Part shown: piece by piece, positions 7,786 through 14,786 of the stretch
Layout: the number at the start of each line of letters is the position of its first letter
Numbering within the stretch: position 1 is the stretch's first letter
Origin: DATBLQ01 sp036555325
Lineage (GTDB): Bacteria > Pseudomonadota > Alphaproteobacteria > Rhizobiales > Aestuariivirgaceae
Assembly: GCA_036555325.1 (NCBI GenBank)
Contig: DATBLQ010000001.1
Coordinates: 1-28,081 of the forward strand
Reading direction: 5' to 3'
Length of the DNA stretch: 28,081 nucleotides
Translations under genes and position numbers: made by a program
The notes under the pieces: generated by a model
Databases searched by the model: none
What the model saw: only the letters and a program-made list of their open reading frames with translations
Told to the model about the DNA's origin: nothing

Positions 7786-8937
7786 CTAGGCCTGATTGCC
7801 GGAAGTTTTCAGCCCGCGAACATCGTGGACCGGAATTGGCTGTGCAATACCCTTAAGAAGCACTTCGCCCATATCTTCGGCGTCTACGTGCTCTTCAACG
7901 GCGCTGAACACGCGCCGGCTGATCAGAACCTGCCCTGCCTTCGCTTCAGAGCAAAGGCGAGAGGCAAGATTTGCGACCGCTCCAATCGCAGCGTAATCGA
8001 ACCGACCCTCAAAACCGATCTTACCGATGGTGGCATATCCTTGCGCGATGCCGACGCCAAAGCCCAGATCGTGACCGTGTTTTCGCCAGCGTTGTGCGAG
8101 TTCCGACACACGATCGCGCATGACGATAGCCATGTTGACGGCGCGTAGTGCTGGATCCGGACAAGGGATAGGATCATTGAAGAGGACCATCAGCCCGTCG
8201 CCAAGAAAGCGCTCCAGAGTGCCTTCGAAACGATGAATGATTTCGCCTAGTGCAGCGTGATACTCTCGCAGCACGTCCATCACTTCCTCCGGTTCGGCCG
8301 TTTCTGCCAGCATTGTAAATCCGCGCAAGTCACAGAAGACAACTGCAATATCGCGACGATGGCTTTCCAACAAGCGATCGTCTCCGGCCGAGACGACCAG
8401 TTCAGCGAGCTGCGGGGATAGAAATCGCTTTAGACGGTTTACGCGTTCCAGTTCCGCCAATTGGTCGGCAACACGCTGTTCCAATGTTCGGTTCCACTCA
8501 GCAAGTTCAGCGGCCTGCTGCTCGAGCCGAACAGACTGCTCCTGTACAGTGTCATGAAGGGCCTTGATGCGCAGAATCGAGGCTATACGAGCCATAAGGG
8601 CAGCCTGATCTATTGGCTTGGTAATGTATTCGTCGCCACCGCATTCCAATCCCTCAATAATATCTCGTGTCTCGCCCTTGGCGGTCACCAGAATGATAGG
8701 CATGAACGGCAGCGCCTGGTCCGCCTTCAGCGTGCGGCAAACATCGAATCCGTTGCACTTTGGCATCATGACGTCGAGCAAAATCAGATCCGGATGATGC
8801 TTGCGCGCGCGATCAAGTGCTTCCTCTCCATCGACCGCGGTCAGGACTTCGTAACCACGAGTGAGCAGTCGAGTGCGCAGGATGTCCAAATTCGCCTCAT
8901 TGTCATCAGCAACCAGAATGAGAGGCGGTGATCTCAT
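7786..8937 (-). CDS. Response regulator with class III adenylate/guanylate cyclase output
   Basis: A 383-residue protein. Residues 1-125 form a receiver domain with phosphoacceptor Asp55 (LLDVMMP), acidic pair Asp11/Asp12, Thr85 and Lys107 (TKPID). A coiled-coil linker follows (about 128-168). Residues 195-345 form a class III cyclase domain with metal-binding Asp203 (FCDLRGF) and Asp247 (FLGDG) and the transition-state pair Asn323/Arg327 (NLASR). The positions that usually set purine choice are Arg243 (normally Lys) and Ala316 (normally Asp or Thr), so ATP versus GTP preference is open. It is the last gene of the operon starting at 12561, 20 bases behind the CheY-like gene. The likely role is turning a phosphorelay signal into a cyclic nucleotide. 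Confidence 0.93.
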   Translation of the reverse strand: MRSPPLILVADDNEANLDILRTRLLTRGYEVLTAVDGEEALDRARKHHPDLILLDVMMPKCNGFDVCRTLKADQALPFMPIILVTAKGETRDIIEGLECGGDEYITKPIDQAALMARIASILRIKALHDTVQEQSVRLEQQAAELAEWNRTLEQRVADQLAELERVNRLKRFLSPQLAELVVSAGDDRLLESHRRDIAVVFCDLRGFTMLAETAEPEEVMDVLREYHAALGEIIHRFEGTLERFLGDGLMVLFNDPIPCPDPALRAVNMAIVMRDRVSELAQRWRKHGHDLGFGVGIAQGYATIGKIGFEGRFDYAAIGAVANLASRLCSEAKAGQVLISRRVFSAVEEHVDAEDMGEVLLKGIAQPIPVHDVRGLKTSGNQA

Positions 8938-8957
8938 CGAACGGTTCTTGCTTCTTC

Positions 8958-9323
8958 CTATGATAACAGGCTCTGAATTTTGGAAAGCAGCTCTCGCGGG
9001 CTAAATGGCTTTGCCACGTATGCATCGGCACCAGCTGATTGCGCCTTGGCTTCATCGCCACTCATTGCATATGAGGTAACGACTATGATTGGGATGTGTC
9101 GGAGCTCCGGCATTGATTTAATCTGCCGTGTGGCCTCATAACCGTCGAGAACCGGCATCTGGATATCCATTAGAATGAGATCGGGGGAATGAAGCTTGGC
9201 CTGTTGAACTCCTTCCTCGCCGGTCGTGGCCTCAACCAACTCAAAACCAACACTGGTCAACAGGTCGCGGACGATCCTGCGGTTATCTTCTTGATCTTCT
9301 ACAACAAGAATGCGCTTGCTCAT
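8958..9323 (-). CDS. Single-domain response regulator (CheY/DivK-like)
   Basis: A 121-residue stand-alone receiver domain without an output domain. Visible residues: Glu9/Asp10 acidic pair, phosphoacceptor Asp53 (LILMDIQMP), Thr83 and Lys105 (VAKPF). Its ATG overlaps the stop of the histidine kinase gene (ATGA at 9320-9323), so the two are co-translated and almost certainly partners. A lone receiver between a kinase and a receiver-cyclase could act as a phosphate sink or as a diffusible regulator of the kinase; which one cannot be told from sequence. Confidence 0.95.
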   Translation of the reverse strand: MSKRILVVEDQEDNRRIVRDLLTSVGFELVEATTGEEGVQQAKLHSPDLILMDIQMPVLDGYEATRQIKSMPELRHIPIIVVTSYAMSGDEAKAQSAGADAYVAKPFSPRELLSKIQSLLS

Positions 9324-10864
9324 GCGCTCTTCTCCCCCATGTTCAGCTGTACAGGCAGCGTAAACCTAAATGTCGATCCTTTTCCAGGTTCTGACTCGAC
9401 CCAAATGCGCCCACCGTGCAGTTCGATAATTTTTTTCGATATGGAGAGGCCTAGCCCGGTTCCCCCTTTCTTGCGAGTACTGGAGCTATCAACTTGCTGA
9501 AATTCATCAAAAATACGTTGCTGGTGCTCTAATGGGATGCCCGGTCCGGTATCTACAACGGCAATTTGAAACGCACCATTTGCAGCGGCAGCTTTGATAC
9601 CAACCTCGCCAGTCTCGGTGAACTTGATGGCATTGCCAACAAGATTGAGCAACGCCTGTGTGATGCGACGCTCGTCTCCCCTCCCACTCGGAAGGCCCTC
9701 TTCGATTACGGTCTTGAGGTTGAGTTTTTTCGCGGCCGCCAGCGAGCCAGTCGTCGTCACAACCGTCTGAACAACCTCCTTCATGGAGTAGTCGTTGATG
9801 GAAAGGGTTAGCTGACCTGCCTCGATCTTGGATAGATCCAGTACGTCGTTGATGAGGCCCAGCAGATGACGTCCATTGCTTTGAACGCGATTGAGGACCT
9901 CGCGAATTTTCTCGGGTACCGGACCATAAATGTCATCCTGAATAAGCTCGGTATAGCCAAGAATGGCGTTCAGGGGTGTTCGCAGTTCGTGACTCGTGTT
10001 GGCGAGAAATTCAGACTTGTGCCGGCTGGCGGCTGCGAGCTGTCGATACAGATTTCCAAGCTCTTCGCTGGTCCGGTTCACGTCAGCCGCGAGTAGCCCA
10101 AGCTCATCGCGGTTTGCGACATCCACTCGCTGGGTGAATTCTCCGGCGGCAATCTGGCCCAACCGAGTTTCGATCTTCTTGACTGGTTCGATGAGCGACC
10201 AGGAAATCACGTAGCCCAGGCCGAGGGCCAACAGAATACTCCCTATGGCAAAGGCGATGACAACAGTGCGTGACGTTCGATAAGCGTTTTCCGTTGCTTC
10301 TATGGCGGCAACCATATCGGCCTCAGCAATATTTACCAGTTGATTGGTCAGGCGCTCCAGCCGGTCGGCCAACGGCACGCTTTGCTTAAGCTGGACTTCC
10401 TGGGCTTCCGCCACACTTCCACTGCGCACCAACTGAACGACACGGGTTACCACGTTTATGAATTCACCATACTCGCGCTGAACCCTGGCAAGCAGTTCTG
10501 ACTCATCCTTGGCGACAAACGCCAATCGATCGAGATCATATCCAAACTGGCCGAGCTGGCGCAGTGCTGTATCCAGCATGCGGTCGTCCCTTAGAACCAG
10601 GGCCGTCGAGATGTTATAAAGCTGATTGGTCGTATCATGTTGCACTTGTCGATATGCGGCAATCTTGCGCTGCAGTTTGATCAACTCCTCGGTCTGGTAA
10701 TTGATCCCGTTTAGAACTTGCAGACTGACGGCACCCAATACGATAAGAAGGCCGACAATGGTCAAGAATGCCACGAGGAGTTTGGTTTGGACGCGCGCTG
10801 GAACGCCGGCCACCCAGTTGATCAATTTATCCCGGAAGCTATTTGACCAAGCTAAGAAGGTCAC
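9320..10864 (-). CDS. Membrane-bound sensor histidine kinase (HAMP-HisKA-HATPase)
   Basis: A 514-residue kinase. I chose the GTG at 10864 because GAGGAG lies 7 bases upstream; an in-frame TTG at 10897 is less likely. Membrane helices at about residues 28-50 and 200-222 enclose a ~150-residue periplasmic sensor predicted to be all-helical (four-helix-bundle-like). Then come HAMP (about 220-275) and HisKA with phosphorylated His292 (NTSHELRTP). The ATPase domain has the N box (NLVGNAIKF, Asn411), G1 (DTGPGIP), F box (FDEFQQ) and G2 (GGTGLGLSI). The start lies inside the last codons of the SCO gene (26-base overlap) and the stop overlaps the receiver gene. There is no fused receiver, so phosphate must pass to the two downstream receivers. 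Confidence 0.94.
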   Translation of the reverse strand: MTFLAWSNSFRDKLINWVAGVPARVQTKLLVAFLTIVGLLIVLGAVSLQVLNGINYQTEELIKLQRKIAAYRQVQHDTTNQLYNISTALVLRDDRMLDTALRQLGQFGYDLDRLAFVAKDESELLARVQREYGEFINVVTRVVQLVRSGSVAEAQEVQLKQSVPLADRLERLTNQLVNIAEADMVAAIEATENAYRTSRTVVIAFAIGSILLALGLGYVISWSLIEPVKKIETRLGQIAAGEFTQRVDVANRDELGLLAADVNRTSEELGNLYRQLAAASRHKSEFLANTSHELRTPLNAILGYTELIQDDIYGPVPEKIREVLNRVQSNGRHLLGLINDVLDLSKIEAGQLTLSINDYSMKEVVQTVVTTTGSLAAAKKLNLKTVIEEGLPSGRGDERRITQALLNLVGNAIKFTETGEVGIKAAAANGAFQIAVVDTGPGIPLEHQQRIFDEFQQVDSSSTRKKGGTGLGLSISKKIIELHGGRIWVESEPGKGSTFRFTLPVQLNMGEKSA

Positions 10865-11426
10865 GCCGGAACTCCTCAATGTCGAAGCGCACGCCAAGAT
10901 ATTGCACGCGCAGCAATCCGTCGGGGTCGATAAGCGATGTCAAAAACGTATGATTGATATCGCCGCTACTTGTTCTTTCCACAAAAACCCCATAACGCCG
11001 CTCGACTTCGCTGATCGAATCTGAGTCCCCGGTCAAAAAGAGCCAGCCATTCAAATTTGCTCCGTAGGCATTCGCATAATCCTTGAGCACTTGCGGAGTG
11101 TCACGAAGCGGATCAACCGTGATTGAAATGAACACAATTTTGGAGCCGAAATCGGCCCCTAATTTGTCTTGCACCCGAGCCATCTTATCGGTCAACATCG
11201 GACAGGTGTCGGTACACGAAGCAAAAATAAAGGTCAGGGCAACCGCTTTGCCCCGAAAATCGCGCAGCTTCACTTCTACGCCATCTTGCGATTTCAATGC
11301 GAATTCCGGAGCTGGGCCAATATATGGCAGCAGCCGCTGATCATGAGCGGCATCGTGAGCTAATGCGACCGACGACATTGCCACGATGCCGAAAACCAGA
11401 CCCAGTGTTCGCAGTGATTGCTTCAC
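10839..11426 (-). CDS. SCO1/SenC family copper-binding thioredoxin-fold protein
   Basis: A 195-residue exported protein with a signal peptide (about residues 1-23, ending ALA) and a thioredoxin fold. The copper-site residues are all present: Cys71 and Cys75 (SCTDTCP) and His159 (DINHTF). SCO proteins deliver copper to the CuA site of cytochrome oxidase or act in periplasmic thiol redox. Here the neighbours are signalling genes rather than oxidase genes, so a redox or copper-sensing role is plausible but is inference. The GTG start at 11426 overlaps the stop of a 30-codon relic ORF (GTGA), so its translation may depend on that ORF. The kinase gene starts within its last 26 bases. Confidence 0.93.
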   Translation of the reverse strand: MKQSLRTLGLVFGIVAMSSVALAHDAAHDQRLLPYIGPAPEFALKSQDGVEVKLRDFRGKAVALTFIFASCTDTCPMLTDKMARVQDKLGADFGSKIVFISITVDPLRDTPQVLKDYANAYGANLNGWLFLTGDSDSISEVERRYGVFVERTSSGDINHTFLTSLIDPDGLLRVQYLGVRFDIEEFRRDLLSLVK

Positions 11427-11515
11427 GTTTTCAACTCACGCCGCAACTCGTGCAAGAGGCGCCAGTCAAATGAGGCGGTGGCCAAGAACTGACGTCGCGT
11501 CTGCACAAACTGCAT
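11423..11515 (-). pseudogene. 30-residue in-frame deletion relic of a second Tat-exported substrate-binding protein
   Basis: Reading leftward from ATG 11515, the ORF encodes MQFVQTRRQFLATAS directly followed by FDWRLLHELRRELKT and a stop. The first half matches the Tat-signal start of the upstream binding protein (MQSRRRFLASLS), and the second half matches that protein's last 14 residues (DWRFLNELKRELKT). Everything between is missing while the frame is kept. Codons differ from the neighbour at nearly every third position, so this is an old paralogue, not a recent copy. AGGGAG precedes the ATG and the TGA stop overlaps the GTG start of the SCO gene. The ORF is too short for the usual gene callers. 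It may survive because it delivers ribosomes to the SCO gene (inference). Confidence 0.75.
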
Positions 11516-11553
11516 AAACCACTCCCTATCTGACAGATGGCAATCATAACAAC

Positions 11554-12561
11554 TCAGGTCTTTAGTTCGCGCTTGAGTTCATTGAGGAAACGCCAATCAG
11601 TGCCCTCAGCGATAACCTTCTGCGGGCTAGACTTGATAATTCCTGTCTCCTGCATGCGCAGCGCGTAGAAGCGAACTGAATCTTCCGCATCGTAATCTCG
11701 CCACCGGTCGTAACGAATGTCACCTAGGGTTTGCAAAGCGTACTCATAGCTGGGGAGAAATTCACGATCGACCAATTGCCGTGCCGCCAGCTGCGGATTT
11801 GAGGCGCAGAAGTCGGCCGCCTTTAGAATGGCTCGCAGGATGCGCTTTGTCGCTATTGGATAGTTGTTTACGAAATCCGATCTCGCCGAAATCATGCAGC
11901 AGAAGTGCTGTGACCATGGTGGATCGGTAGTGATGTTAAGGATGACATGACCGATATTCTTGGCGCGCAGCTGCTGTGGACGAGGCGGCGCTCCGAGGAT
12001 GGCATCGATCTTTCCATCGACAAAAAGTTTTACCGAACCCGTACCAAATACCCAGTCAATATCCTTTGCGGGATCGAGCCCGACATAGGCAACCATCAGC
12101 GTCAGCATGACGTGTCCCGTTGATCCACGAACGTCGACACCCACGCGCTTGCCGCGCAAATCGGCAACACTGCGTATAGTTGGATTGGCGATCAGTTCCA
12201 GGCAGCCGGAGTGCAATCCAGCAAGCACCTTTATGGGCATTCCAGCATCGATCGAGGTGATGTGAAGCGGGGGGTGATTGATGCTGAAATCCGTCTCTCC
12301 GCGTGCGATCCACACCGAGTGATCCACATTAGGGTCGCCTTGAAAGTAATAGACCTTGAACCCTTCGGCCTGCAATAATTCCTCCGCAAGATAACCACCT
12401 GCCCAGCAGTAGGAAGCGCCAATCCACCGGGGCAAACGCACCTTGGTGGTTTCGGGAGGGGGCTCCGCCGCAGCACTGGGTGCGCGGGCAAACAAGCCCG
12501 TAGCCCCGACGGCTGACAGGCTCGCCAGGAACCGACGGCGGCTTTGCATATTGTGCATCAT
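11554..12561 (-). CDS. Tat-exported NMT1/SsuA-like substrate-binding protein without transporter partners
   Basis: A 335-residue protein that starts at ATG 12561, 6 bases behind a perfect AGGAGG (an in-frame TTG at 12591 is rejected). The N-terminus has a twin-arginine signal (SRRRFLASLS then a hydrophobic run ending PSAAA). The body resembles the NMT1/THI5/SsuA periplasmic-binding family used for sulfonates, nitrate and similar ligands; a stretch around residues 135-150 reads VADLRGKRVGVDVRGS, typical of the family. No permease or ATPase gene is nearby. It is instead the first gene of an operon with SCO, kinase, receiver and receiver-cyclase, which suggests ligand sensing rather than import (inference). 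The 256 bases upstream (12562-12817) hold no gene and must contain the operon promoter. Confidence 0.9.
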   Translation of the reverse strand: MMHNMQSRRRFLASLSAVGATGLFARAPSAAAEPPPETTKVRLPRWIGASYCWAGGYLAEELLQAEGFKVYYFQGDPNVDHSVWIARGETDFSINHPPLHITSIDAGMPIKVLAGLHSGCLELIANPTIRSVADLRGKRVGVDVRGSTGHVMLTLMVAYVGLDPAKDIDWVFGTGSVKLFVDGKIDAILGAPPRPQQLRAKNIGHVILNITTDPPWSQHFCCMISARSDFVNNYPIATKRILRAILKAADFCASNPQLAARQLVDREFLPSYEYALQTLGDIRYDRWRDYDAEDSVRFYALRMQETGIIKSSPQKVIAEGTDWRFLNELKRELKT

Positions 12562-12817
12562 CGAGCACCTCCTTTTTCCGAATTGGAGCAAAAGCCATGA
12601 GGTGGCAGTAGCGGCAAAATCAATTCCGGCGAAGAACGCACAATCTCCGCGGGCACGCCCGGAATTTGCGAGATTGGACGCGCGCTATTGTAAGGTGGGA
12701 ATATCACGCTCTCGGTCGCCGACGCCAATACCTGCTAGCGGTACAAAACTATACCCCCTATGGTCTTTACTTGCGAGAGCAAAGCCCACCATTGCCAGAT
12801 GCACCGTTGCGCATTTC

Positions 12818-13210
12818 CTATTTGCGCGCCACTTTGCACTGTCCATAGTAGATTAGCCTCAGCTTTCCCCCAATGAAAAAGCGCTGCTCGAGAAGACTGT
12901 TCAGTCTGTTGAAAGTCACGGTGTAGGAAAAACGCTGACCAGCCATATCGATAGCACAGGCGAAGCTGATTTCCATTTCACTTAGCAATCCGCTGCGCGG
13001 ATCGCACCAAGCGTCTTTGACTATCGCCCCTGCTATCCCATTTTCGGTAGATTGTACATGTGCAGAAAAATTTCCGGTTGTGACCGAATTCGACTGCCTC
13101 TCGACATCGAGTACATTTTGATAAGTGCAATCCAAGCTTATTGTGTCGGCCACCGAAAATGCAGAGATCGTTGGCAGAACAGCAAGAGAGGCAACCAGGG
13201 TCTTGAGCAT
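12818..13210 (-). CDS. Small secreted protein of unknown function behind luxR
   Basis: A 130-residue protein with a clear signal peptide (about residues 1-22, LPTISAFSVADT). Four Cys follow in the mature part (near 28, 69, 85 and 125), so disulfides are likely. GAGGGA sits just before ATG 13210. It starts 39 bases after the stop of the LuxR gene on the same strand and is probably co-transcribed with it, so it may belong to the quorum-sensing regulon. I recognise no family. Confidence 0.75.
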   Translation of the reverse strand: MLKTLVASLAVLPTISAFSVADTISLDCTYQNVLDVERQSNSVTTGNFSAHVQSTENGIAGAIVKDAWCDPRSGLLSEMEISFACAIDMAGQRFSYTVTFNRLNSLLEQRFFIGGKLRLIYYGQCKVARK

Positions 13211-13249
13211 TTTCCCTCAACTAACGACTGGCACGTGAAGCACGCTGGT

Positions 13250-14029
13250 TCACAAATCGATGTAACCAAGAACGATCGCCTTCGCCACAGCGTGCGTCTT
13301 ACTGTTTGCTTCGAGCTTTCTGATAGAGTTTCGCATGTGACTGCGAACGGTCTCCTCACTGATCTTAAGTACTTCGCTAGTGTCGGAAACGGTAAGTCCG
13401 CGCGCCGCCCAGGCAAGAACCTGCCGTTCCCTGTCTGAAAGCTGGTAGTCGCCGCGCTGGAAAGCGCGATAGTCGATAAACTGCGCCTTGCTTTTATAGA
13501 ATGGACGAGCGGTCTCGATCACCCTCTGCATCCAACAGGAAAGCACCAAATCGAGCTCGATGCGTCTGTCGGTCGACATCAGGATTTTGAATTCCGAAAC
13601 GCGACCCTTCCAAAACAAACCGTTTACAACTGTGTAGACGTCCCCCCCGCTGTCGACCAAGTGAAACGGAAAGACGTAGCCATTCGCAAATCCGTGATCG
13701 TGCGCCGCTTCCATCAGAACGTGGGCCTTGGGCTTGTGTTTGCCTGATACGCGAGGAAGCGGTGCATTGTCCCAGGAAAAAGGCGCACTGGTTCGACGCG
13801 CGCGCACAATGCAAGGATCGACGTGAACAAACCCGTTTTTCCGATATTCGCCCTCCCACGCAGCACCGGTCGTGCCGAAATAGAAAGGCTCATCGAGGTG
13901 CGGGCGACCAACATCCAAGAAACTGAAACCCGAAAAACCAAAGTTCTCGATGATCTTCTGCAGCGTGCTCTTCAGCTCGTCCACGCTGTGCGCCGAGTCT
14001 ACGCTATGAATTGAGTCACGAACCTGCAT
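13250..14029 (-). CDS. LuxR-family quorum-sensing transcriptional regulator
   Basis: A 259-residue regulator starting at ATG 14029 (GGGGGA upstream; the frame is open further up, but that part has no family features). The autoinducer-binding domain (about residues 15-180) keeps the residues that contact acyl-homoserine lactone in TraR/LuxR: Trp58, Tyr62, Asp71-Pro72 and Trp86. The C-terminal LuxR-type helix-turn-helix covers about 195-256 (LSDRERQVLAWAARGLT, then SEETVRSHM). It is divergent from the luxI-type synthase with only 79 bases between the start codons, so the pair is almost certainly cognate. Ligand type (straight, branched or aryl acyl) cannot be read reliably. Confidence 0.95.
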   Translation of the reverse strand: MQVRDSIHSVDSAHSVDELKSTLQKIIENFGFSGFSFLDVGRPHLDEPFYFGTTGAAWEGEYRKNGFVHVDPCIVRARRTSAPFSWDNAPLPRVSGKHKPKAHVLMEAAHDHGFANGYVFPFHLVDSGGDVYTVVNGLFWKGRVSEFKILMSTDRRIELDLVLSCWMQRVIETARPFYKSKAQFIDYRAFQRGDYQLSDRERQVLAWAARGLTVSDTSEVLKISEETVRSHMRNSIRKLEANSKTHAVAKAIVLGYIDL

Positions 14030-14108
14030 CAGACATCCCCCTTTCGTGTGATTGCAAAACCCAGCTCGCATATGAACCATTCGTCTGCAACTATAGAGAG
14101 AAGCGGGT
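14030..14108. promoter_or_regulatory. Shared luxR/luxI divergent promoter region
   Basis: These 79 bases must hold both promoters. A TATAGA hexamer at 14092-14097 could be the luxI -10 box, giving a start of transcription only a few bases before the luxI ATG. I looked for a ~20-base lux box and saw only a weak dyad (TGC at 14053-14055 and GCA at 14068-14070), not good enough to call. Confidence 0.4.
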
Positions 14109-14786
14109 ATGAGGTCTCTGCAAAATCGTGTATTCGTGTGCGGCGCAGATCGCTCTCTCACTGACTCGGTGCAACAATTCAGGTACGATCTGTTCGTCAA
14201 AAATTTGGGCTGGAGCTTGAAGTCGATTCACGGCCGCGAAGTCGATGAATTCGACAATGAAACTGCAGTTTACTCCGTTTTGCTTGATGACAACCGCGTC
14301 ATCGCATGCTTTCGCGCGATCCGCACCACTAACGAATACTTGGCGACCAATATCTTCCCGCAACTTGCAACAGTTAGAGAGTATCCAAGACGCCACGATA
14401 TCTGGGAGATCAGCAGGTTTGGTGTTCTCTCCTCAAATCATTACTTTCAAATCGCCAAATTGACCTACGGTTTGATGCTGAAGTTTGCTTTTGAGCGGCG
14501 GGCGAAAGCCCTCGTCGCAGTCACGGACGTCGCACATGAGCGCAATCTTGGCAGGCACGGGATCAGGACCCGCCGATATGGGCCGCCTTTTGAATTCAAT
14601 GTGCAAACGGACAAGCCGCCAACACGGCTTGTGGCGGGCGAAATTCCCCTCGATGCGCAGTCCCGACTTCCCTTGGCTCGCCTCATCGACCTGACCGATA
14701 CGGTAGAAATAGATGATCAGACACTGGTTCACGGACATACCCGCGTTTCAACGGGATCCTCTCGGGTTGCTGGCAGCGCGCGGTAG
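14109..14786 (+). CDS. LuxI-family acyl-homoserine lactone synthase
   Basis: A 225-residue synthase that joins S-adenosylmethionine with an acyl donor (acyl-ACP or acyl-CoA) to make an N-acyl-homoserine lactone. All residues usually invariant in the family are present: Arg25, Phe29, Trp35 (KNLGW), Asp46 and Asp49 (REVDEFD), Arg69, Phe83, Glu100 and Arg103 (WEISRF). Thus the enzyme should be active. The C-terminal tail beyond about residue 195 is longer than in short LuxI proteins, and its last 74 bases overlap the start of the P450 gene in another frame. The divergent neighbour is the LuxR regulator. The acyl group is unknown. Confidence 0.95.
   Translation: MRSLQNRVFVCGADRSLTDSVQQFRYDLFVKNLGWSLKSIHGREVDEFDNETAVYSVLLDDNRVIACFRAIRTTNEYLATNIFPQLATVREYPRRHDIWEISRFGVLSSNHYFQIAKLTYGLMLKFAFERRAKALVAVTDVAHERNLGRHGIRTRRYGPPFEFNVQTDKPPTRLVAGEIPLDAQSRLPLARLIDLTDTVEIDDQTLVHGHTRVSTGSSRVAGSAR

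Noticed and set aside
9320..10897. TTG start of the histidine kinase at 10897
   Set aside because: GTG 10864 has GAGGAG 7 bases upstream; the TTG would add 11 residues with no site of its own.
14052..14071. Possible lux box between luxR and luxI
   Set aside because: Only the outer TGC/GCA and one inner pair match; the dyad is too weak to call.
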